NCBI GenBank assembly: GCA_024752435.1
Contig: CP103035.1
Location: 2,170,001-2,234,000 of the forward strand
Length of the DNA: 64,000 bases
Reading direction: 5' to 3'
From: Allantophomopsis cytisporea
Taxonomy: Eukaryota > Ascomycota > Leotiomycetes > Phacidiales > Phacidiaceae
Position numbers and translations under genes: made by a program. Below, piece after piece: positions 56,752 to 64,000 of the stretch. The notes beneath the pieces were generated by a model that saw nothing but the letters and a program-made list of their open reading frames with translations, ran no database searches and was not told where the DNA came from. The stretch's first letter is position 1; each line of letters begins with the position of its first letter.

Positions 56752-57633
56752 ATGTCGACTTTCATATCAGAAGCCCTCCACCCGATCAACATATCACTTG
56801 ATAAAGATGCCGCTACACAGCCCTCCGCCAAAGGAAGCGTTCAGCAACGTCAGTCTTTTCATGATGTCGCTCTTCCTCCATTAGCTCCCAGCTCTCCTTC
56901 ATCGGTCTCTGGAGCACTCGCCAGGAACCTCTGTCAGTCGAGAGAGCGTGATGTCACAAAGGTAGCTATACCAAGCCCTTATGCTACCGCCCATTATACG
57001 CTCAGCGCAGAGTTTGTGCCTGTCCTCACTACCCCCGAGATTACGCCAGAACTTGACGCTGCAATCGAAAGTGATGAAGCACCAACACTATCATACTCAC
57101 CAGCTGAGGGATCAAGACCTAGCACTCCGTATTTTATCCCTCAGGAGCCCAATAATGGAAAATCGTTCGCTCCCTATCTTGTCAGCTCCGAAGAGTCTGT
57201 GGTATACGATGGTGAAGATGCAATCTTTCCATACAAAACGCTCTCTCCAATCGAAGAGATAGAAAGTAGCAGAGGCTTAAAGCGGAAGCGGACTGAGGAC
57301 TGCCAATCAGAGGGTAGCAAAAGTAAGTAATGAAGCCACTTTCTGGGAAAAATTCACTAACCTGTTTATTAAGGTTCTCCTATTACCCTCGGCGACGACA
57401 ACGAGGATTGTGATCAGACTGTACCATTGAAGGTTCATCGTAAAAAGGTTCGAAAAGTATTATCAGAAGACTGCGGGGAGTTGAAAATTCTGGGGCCGAC
57501 TCATGTAGCTGTGGTGCTCGAGGCGATGCAGGAACGGAACAAGATAGACAGGCGAAGTCTCCTAAGAATGCTTGAGAGGAATGAAAAGGATGGGAGGTAC
57601 TTGGCGAAGGTCATTCATTATTTTTGCCAGTAA
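56752..57633 (+). CDS. Unknown protein, paralog of the 54144 gene
   Basis: Exons 56752-57322 and 57374-57633, 276 residues; phase 1 intron with GTAAGT donor. The N-terminal 180 residues are Ser/Pro/Thr-rich and probably disordered. GLKRKRTEDCQSEGS spans the intron approach, and exon 2 gives PITLGDDNEDCDQTVPLKVH, RKKVRKVLSEDCGE and LLRMLERNEKDGRYLAKVIH, matching the tail of the 54144 gene. The basic KRKR segment could be a nuclear signal. The start was placed at the ATG of MSTFISEALHPIN, after an upstream in-frame leader. Confidence 0.6.
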
Positions 57634-58388
57634 TACAGAGTTACTCAATGAACATACCTAGATCTGCTACAGAAATGAAGAAACTCTTGAATCGTCCATT
57701 CCTTCAAGTGATTTGTCCATCCGCAAATCAGGTCTTGCGAACGAATATTTGCTCCTCTCAAGAAACAATTCTACTGTCATGTTATGAGGTTTCGTCCCTG
57801 CTCTCTCTTTCGTACCTCAACAGGGTGTTAGAAGACCCTATTCCATAAGTGTCCCTTCAATAAAGAGTAGCTTTAGTAAGCCCTTGAAACACAAGCATAC
57901 TAGATAGTAAATGAGAAGGGAGTGAGGCACCGAATGCTCTTCGGAACCTCCCGGATAGCCTTGACTCTTGAAGCCTATTGTTTCGTAGATTGTCGCTTTC
58001 CGTTCATACTCTTGGGACTTCCCCAACCCTTGGTGGCATTTGGAAAGACAATAATATAAGAGTGTATACTGCATGCCTTCATGCATCACAGGCAACGAGG
58101 TACGCAATAAACAGAAGTAAGTGCACAGCCTCAAGCTCTTTACAAGGGCGAGCCCGAGAGAACATCTGATCATTGACGTAACTCACACTATATATATCTC
58201 TTCGTTAGCGGACCTGTGTGTGTGAGCTGTGGATTATTCACCAACAAAGATAAGAGAATTCAAGAGACGCCGAAGGATAATCGAACCGTCGGAAATTAAC
58301 TATGTCTCAATGAGCATATATAAAGGGGATGCCATACCTCAACTTCGTTCCTCAACATTTCTTCCATCGAGCACTTCATCAGCAGAAA
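57634..58388. other. Intergenic upstream of RING gene 2
   Basis: No gene recognised. A TATATATATC stretch near 58190 and AT-rich leader precede the RING gene. Confidence 0.45.
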
Positions 58389-59324
58389 ATGGCTATCACT
58401 CACCACCAACCTCTTCCTTGGGATCCTTATACAGCTCTCTGTATAGATCCTCGCGCCAACTTTACCTGTGTTGGTAAGACACTGAAGAAGTCTGACTGTG
58501 GTTGTCGTGTCTCGAAGCAGAGTCGTCTGAAAGCAACAGCGATTTTGGACGGCGTAACAGAGGTGGACAGATTGTCACCGGAGTTGAAGCAGAAGTTTGT
58601 GGAGGTGGCCTCTTACCTCCTCTGTCGGCGATTTCACCAGAGCCAAAGCTCAGAAGTTGCAGATCTCTGGCTCTCAAAGATTATACCGAATAATCCTCCG
58701 ACGGACCAGTCAGATACAGTCACAGCATCGGTCTCGACACGATCTGCAACTGATTCTCTTGCTTCGGCACGGTCTTCTGTGACGAGAGCCACTCGTACAG
58801 TAGACCCGTCAAGTCTTACAGCAAGACAAGATGCCGGAATTGACCTTCTACCCACTGGTAGATTAGCTCGTTCTTATGCCACTGTTACAAACACCTCGGG
58901 GGTCTCTCTTACCCACACAACCACTTCAGCAAGCCAAAGAGCTCAAGGTCATCAAACTCGGCGATCGTCCACTCCGGTATCACTTCTATCCGGACGGTCT
59001 GCAACTCTAGTCGTGTCAACACCCACTTATGAGGAAGGTGCACCGGACCACGATCTAGACGAAGACTGTGGTATCTGCAAAGAAGCTTTTCTGATTGGTG
59101 TGAGACAAGAGAGATGCCTACGATGCCATAAGTATCTCCACACTGAATGTTGGGAGGAGTGGCGAAATGTCGCAGATAGACCATCTTGCCCTTACTGGTA
59201 AGCCTCACTCCATCATTGCCTTATACATAGCTGACGTTGTCTTCCATTTTCAAGTCGATCCTCTGATGGGTTTTCAAACGCACGTAGCGGACTTCGAAAT
59301 CGCGAGAGGGTGCGGTATGTGTGA
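58389..59324 (+). CDS. RING-type zinc finger protein, copy 2
   Basis: Exons 58389-59197 and 59255-59324, 292 residues. The start ATG (MAITHHQPLPWDPYTALCID) is the one conserved with copy 1 at 3490; an upstream in-frame ATG at 58329 is not conserved. Same N-terminal C-x-G-x-T-L-K-K domain, same LLCRRFHQ segment, Ser/Thr-rich middle and C-terminal RING: CGICKEAF, CLRCHKYLHTECW, CPYC. The phase 2 intron splits the same Cys codon as in copy 1, and exon 2 (RSSDGFSNARSGLRNRERVR) matches copy 1. Duplication therefore included the intron. Possible ubiquitin ligase. Confidence 0.8.
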
Positions 59325-60079
59325 GTGACCTAGAATGTCAGTAGAAATATTACAAATGTGATATTCTTTATCTTTTAGGAGCGGGGCCTCAACTTCTCTC
59401 GGATAAACACATTGCTCATCCATCAGATGTTATTTGGTATGCTCCGACGATCAGCCGCTTGAGAAATCTGTCAGCAGGAATGTTGAACATCCCCGGGAGT
59501 TTTTAAAGCACATCGAAAAAGTGTAAAATAAATTGCTGATATGTAGACGAGTTTTTCAAGTGAAAAATAAACATAAACAAACGAAAAATCAGTTTTAAAT
59601 AGAAGTACATTCTTGATCCTCTTATTTTAGTGAGAAGCATTGCAATGTTTGCAAATGGTTTTACCAAGACTGTACTACATATTTGAGAAGTGAATCAACA
59701 CCCTGAAAAAGAGTGCCTCAAAGATGTGGTTTTTGCGTGTGAAATGTATTTAATCTCTGTCTGATAGTATAGAGGTGCTGTAAAGGATTGTGATGGCTTT
59801 ATAGTACAAGCTGCTGTTGCTTATACTCTTTATTAGTTACAGCCTGTTCCAAACATGATTAAACAAGCTCACCAGAAAGTCCATTGCAGGGCCAACCGAA
59901 AGTAAGATAAAATTGACAAATGACGAAACAAGCTTAGCTGTGAGCCTATTTCACCTTGATACTCGGAAAGAGAAGACACTGACGGCGAAGGCACATACTG
60001 TAAAGTCTATGATTCTGGAAATCGTGAACGCCTTGAGGGGAGTTGAAGTGGTACTTATAGTTGTCAAAGTGCTCCGGCA
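59325..60079. other. Intergenic, AT-rich
   Basis: No gene recognised in this AT-rich spacer. Confidence 0.45.
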
Positions 60080-60345
60080 GTATCTGTGAGCCATCAATTT
60101 TCTGAGGGCCATCATTTGTGGAGGGTCATCACTTCGGAGAGCCATTACTTCGGAGAGCCATCACTTCCAGAGAGCCATCATTTTCGGAATGCCATCAATT
60201 CTCTGGAGGGACATCAGTTGTCAGAGAGTCATTGCTTCTGGAGGGTCATCATTTCGGAAAGCCATCAATTCTCTGAGGGCCATCACTTCCGAAAGGCCAT
60301 CACTTCTGGAGGGCTCTCAATCTAATGAAGCTCTTCACTGATACT
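60080..60345 (+). repeat. Degenerate 15-18-bp tandem repeat
   Basis: About fourteen imperfect copies of ggagagccatcacttc and variants with aattttc or aattctc. Single copies of the same word occur at 12808, 13200 and 60628, linking this array to the dispersed repeat family. Confidence 0.8.
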
Positions 60346-60770
60346 TGAGAGTGCATCCACTCTACAGGAATATCTCAGCGCTATCATGCCCAAGGGATTT
60401 GAGGCAGATTATAGAAAGTTGTGTCCACTACTTGCCTCTTTAAACTCGCAAATATCTCAAGTTTTGAGGGAGCTCTTTCTCTGGGGCTTAATCAATATTA
60501 CCTGCATTATAATTTGATGGCCTCAATATATGTGAGATGTTCCAGGTGAGGGTGATTAGATTGTTGGAGAAATATATAGAAGTGGCGTGAACTGTCAGGC
60601 GAAGTTATAAATTCTGTCAAAACGAACTCTGAAGGCTGTCACTTTTCTGAGGGCCATCAATTTTGTGTGACTTTTCATTAGTTCTAAGCATGGGTTAACT
60701 CTACCACAATGTCTTAGCGGTACGAATATGCCTGAGGTATTAAAAGCAAACCATAGAACGTACTTTTTTA
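60346..60770 (+). repeat. Dispersed non-coding repeat, copy 2
   Basis: Shares with 12786-13300 the ordered elements ggctgtcacttttctgaggg, ctctaccacaatgtct, and tgaggcagattatagaaag. Strongly diverged, no coding capacity seen. Confidence 0.5.
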
Positions 60771-61859
60771 TTACTGTACACAAGACCCTCAAGTATATTG
60801 CTTCTGTAGGTCCAAATTTACCGCTGATGGGCAAGCAGTACTCATCGATCATGAGTTGAAATGTGATTATGCTTCAATCAACCAACCAAGCTCGAATATC
60901 TAAATATTTCCCAATAAATAACTTGACTCATCCAAGGAATCGTCTCGACCGGAATCTCTTTGGCAGTTCTATGTTATTGTGCTGCTCTATTGTAGGCCTT
61001 AATGTTCAGAGTTCTAAACAAATCGACGCGCGTCTGTCAAAGTGATCTGTAGCGTTAGCCCTTGCTCCACAGAATACAGCCAAAGGCGTAAATCAGTCAG
61101 ACTTGGCCAAGTTCCAACAGGACTCTTTGTTGTTTTCAATGTTGCAAAACAAAGGCATCAGACTCCGGTTCGTTGGCGTGAGTCATTCAGCTTGCAGCTC
61201 GATTGGGTCGAAGTCAGCCACAATATTGTGTGTCAGCGAGTCGAATTGAAAACCTTAGCGCCCTAAGCACAAAATCACCACACGTGTGAAGACAGGCGCA
61301 TGCATTGTCATGCAGTGTGTGCACCTGGCTGATGTAGAGTCAACGTCACCTACCCTTTTCATTCAGAAGGACTTTTCCATTGACTCTCAAAGAACTGATG
61401 ATTACGAAACCCACCCTTTGAACACAATACAATGATATACCATTAGCACACTATCCTCTGTCAATTCACACATGCGTAATGGCTTAACAAGACACAGCAG
61501 ATGATGAATCAAGTCAAATGATATTCTGGACACATATTGGATGGATTATTTTCTTGCATGTCCAGTTCAACAAAGTGGAAGACAGTCGAACGATGTCGCT
61601 CCCTTCTGGTGGTGTGAACTGAGTGTGAATTTGCACGTACCATGTCAACAGGGATTGCGAAAACGAGCCTGGCATGCACGTACCTTACATATTTACACGG
61701 GCCATGACTTAAAAACTTGCACGCGCCTCCTTGTCAGCTAGGGTCGTTAGGTCAATCGAAACGTCGCGCAACCTTGGGATGTCTACAAGGATGATAAAGT
61801 GAAGCTTTCACCTGAATCTGAGCTCCACGACTGTCTTAAATTTTGCCAATGATTAGTCT
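60771..61859. other. Intergenic, nothing recognised
   Basis: Short ORFs of 60-74 codons without family patterns. Inverted or tandem structure not obvious. Confidence 0.45.
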
Positions 61860-62165
61860 TTTCCGGTCATCTTTGACCATGTATCTTTACCACTTCACCT
61901 GTCCACCCACCTTCGTCGCCTTGCTATTTGACCCTTAACTATCCACCCCAATTTCGGCACATCTACATTACCCCCCAGTTTTTGACCATTCACCGTTCCA
62001 CCCTCAACTCCATCACTTTGCTATTTTAACCCCAATTTCGACACATCTTCATCTCATCCTCAGCTTTGAATCGTTTACCTCTACTACTTCACCTTCCACT
62101 CTTAACTTTCCATTTTACCAATTCCCTAATTTTGACCCATCATCTTTCCACCCTTTTACCACTCG
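61860..62165 (+). repeat. Pyrimidine-rich strand with degenerate duplication
   Basis: Over 300 bases the plus strand is strongly C/T-biased. Segments such as gctatttgacccttaacta / gctattttaaccccaatttc and ccccaatttcggcacatcta / aatttcgacacatcttcatc recur at about 100-bp spacing. Confidence 0.75.
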
Positions 62166-62734
62166 ACGCAAGATCACGTATTTTGAGACCCGGATATGTT
62201 CAGAGTATTGTCAGGTCTTTTTTCTAAGTGTTTAATGGAGAATTGGAACGATATCATATAATATGATCGTCAAAGCGAACAGTACTGTTAGCGAATGACA
62301 ACATGTTTGGTGGATTGGAATGCGTCTTGATCTATTGATCTACTTGTGCCGAGTTTTTCTGCTCTAATCGAGTCAAATTAAGTTCCATCGAAAGGGTAAA
62401 GAGAGAGAAAAGGGTCAAAGAAAGGGTCAATATATCTTGACCCAAACTAGTTGTCCGGGAAACAGGGAGTAGTGTCACACATTGACCCTTCCTACAATTT
62501 TCTGATGGATATACTTACCCAAATGACAAACTCTTTTCAGACATGTTTGTCATTGTTGGAGAACGATTCAGTTTTGACGCTATACATTTACTTTTAGCTA
62601 GTGGGGTGTTCCATCCTAAAGATCTTCTCACTTAAAGTATAAGTATCTTATCTCGCCCTCGTTATTGAACTGAATAGAAGCTGTAAGCCAGACCACTACT
62701 GCAATCCTGAATAGTTGAAAGTGGGTATCTCCTC
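62166..62734. other. Intergenic, nothing recognised
   Basis: No gene or repeat identified. Confidence 0.45.
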
Positions 62735-63070
62735 TGGTATCAAAATTTACGAACAACCTGACACAATATAAAGGTTGAATCGCAGACGGGAGGTCAACGA
62801 TTAGTCTTATCTGGAGACATGAAAAATATTATCTCTCAATATGAGCAATCATCTCGCGAGCTAAAGTATCAACGGGGAATCTCTTCGGATGCTGTTCAAA
62901 CAAGTATGGCTCCTACCTGTATATAGAAAACTTTCTAACAGCTGAACAGGTGAGCAGATTGTCAATGAGAATGGGAGAGTCCGACACTTACGAGGATGCA
63001 TGGCGTGTTATGTACATTTACCCTGCAAATTGGATCCTCAAAATCGAAGTCACCAGCAACTAAACGTTGG
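62735..63070. pseudogene. Rearranged esterase relic, second copy
   Basis: 62735-62960 matches the plus strand of 1-230 (shared tagtcttatctggagac and tgttcaaacaagta). The following 62970-63065 is the same gene on the opposite strand: minus-strand translation VAGDFDFEDPICRVNVHN then PCILVSV, matching the region near 320-400. A part of the esterase has thus been inverted. No catalytic core remains. Confidence 0.7.
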
Positions 63071-63245
63071 TCTGTAGATCGCGTTATACAGACGCTGTGT
63101 AATGCCCTAGCTGTTGAAGCCCCACAGGGTCGCTCCGAGAGGGAAATCGAGTGGTGGTTTGACTGCATAATCCGTCTCTGTCAGCCTAACAGCTCTCTTC
63201 TCTTACACAATGTAAAGAGAGAGCCGTATTCCTTTGATAGATAGG
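63067..63245 (+). pseudogene. Truncated SAM-like gene copy
   Basis: RWSVDRVIQTLCNALAVEA then GRSERE and FDCIIRLCQPNSSLLLHN aligns with residues 40-130 of the 1677 gene, but about 45 residues between Arg-Glu and Phe-Asp are deleted, and a stop follows at 63243-63245. Confidence 0.75.
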
Positions 63246-63455
63246 GCCTTCGTGCACAACTTGAATCAAAACTTTTCACCTGCCTTTGCCTACCTTTGTC
63301 TTACGTATCAAGCTACGTGCTTCGATACCAATCACCCACTTGACTTGTTCCACAGGAGAGCCATTACCTCTTCGAATACCGTGCCAGTATAATTGCTCGC
63401 TGAGAAGCATGTGCTTTACCATCTACCTAGCAGTAAGGACGTAACAGAAGGGCTT
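63246..63455 (+). repeat. Dispersed repeat, partner of 27290-27515
   Basis: Plus strand with cctttgcctacctttg, acgtgcttcgatacca, gagagccattacctcttcg, gctgagaagca and agcagtaaggacgtaac, in the same order as the minus strand of 27290-27515. Confidence 0.75.
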
Positions 63456-64000
63456 AACGGTTGCTGTTTAGGCAGCAGAGAGTACATGGCTTGATGGATT
63501 TTGGATGCCCTGCGTAGAAAAAATTTAATAGCTGGAAATTTAATTTCACTAAGATGAGTTCTTCCCACGAACTGATTAAGGGCTCCGGTGTACACCTGAC
63601 GGTAACGAGAAGTGCTGTATTGGTACTAGCAGTCTGTTATTCGGGTTGAGCGCATCGAACGGTGATTAAGCACTCGATGCTCATAGTAAGTATCCTTCCT
63701 CAGATATCTCATTGATTTTTTTGTCTCAACGTCTTCGGAGGATACCCGGGCTCTTACCTGAGAATGCAGATGAGGTATCTTTCAGGACAGTTGCTAGTTC
63801 TCTTTCATATCGGTGTTTCGTCTTCGATTAAAGTAAATGAATTATAGCTGCCGTTCGATTTCTCATTCTAGTTTGTACTTCTAGGGTTGACCTGTTGCTG
63901 CATTCCAGATGTCAAATTTGCGGGCAGTTCAAAGGGGTGAGGAACTCATGGAGGTATCTTTAAATATTTGGGAGATAGTAAAGTAACTTTCATGCTACAG
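63456..64000. other. Right edge, nothing recognised
   Basis: No gene or repeat identified to the end of the window. Confidence 0.4.

Overview
The window reads as nuclear DNA of a filamentous ascomycete, most likely a leotiomycete (Helotiales, Sclerotiniaceae-like). Genes are short, on both strands, and split by 45-80 bp introns with GTAAGT-type donors and CTAAY-type branch sites. The families seen are fungal: NACHT-WD40 NLRs, SesB-like hydrolase, WOPR, DUF3435, fungal kinase-like genes and a Cps1-like glycosyltransferase. No rRNA, tRNA or CRISPR was recognised. The species placement is inference.

Layout. 0-4.5 kb: decayed alpha/beta-hydrolase esterase, SAM-like repeat protein, RING protein. 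5-12.1 kb: HMG-box gene, F-box-like gene, large fungal kinase-like gene with a frameshift, small MADS-box gene. 12.2-16.5 kb: non-coding repeats, including two inverted 30-bp arrays around a coiled-coil gene. 16.5-19.5 kb: DUF3435 (FluG-type, tyrosine-recombinase-like) gene with one in-frame stop. 19.9-32.4 kb: an immunity-type cluster with two NACHT-WD40 NLRs (3 and 14 WD repeats), a SesB-like hydrolase and a nucleoside phosphorylase-like protein. 33-44 kb: relics (2OG oxygenase, ABC-C transporter tail, kinase-like copy) mixed with intact kinase/APH-like and small cysteine-rich genes. 44-53.4 kb: membrane protein, WOPR gene plus decayed WOPR copies, GT2 glycosyltransferase, PARG-like DUF2263 gene. 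54-59.3 kb: a pair of paralogous unknown genes and a second RING gene. 59.3-64 kb: repeat-rich DNA and rearranged copies of the esterase and SAM-like genes seen at the left edge.

The main discovery candidate is the 19.9-32.4 kb cluster. Both NLRs carry a short Gly/Asn/Ser-rich motif N-terminal to the NACHT domain. A motif of the same length and pattern ends both the SesB-like hydrolase and the phosphorylase-like protein. This is the arrangement of fungal amyloid-signalling NLR/effector pairs, here with two enzymatically different candidate effectors. Amyloid behaviour and signalling are inference. The motif, its placement and the gene order are read directly from the sequence.

The whole window looks like accessory, repeat-shaped genome: many broken paralogs, CAA-to-TAA stops of the kind repeat-induced point mutation makes, inverted and direct dispersed repeats, and a related gene set at both ends.
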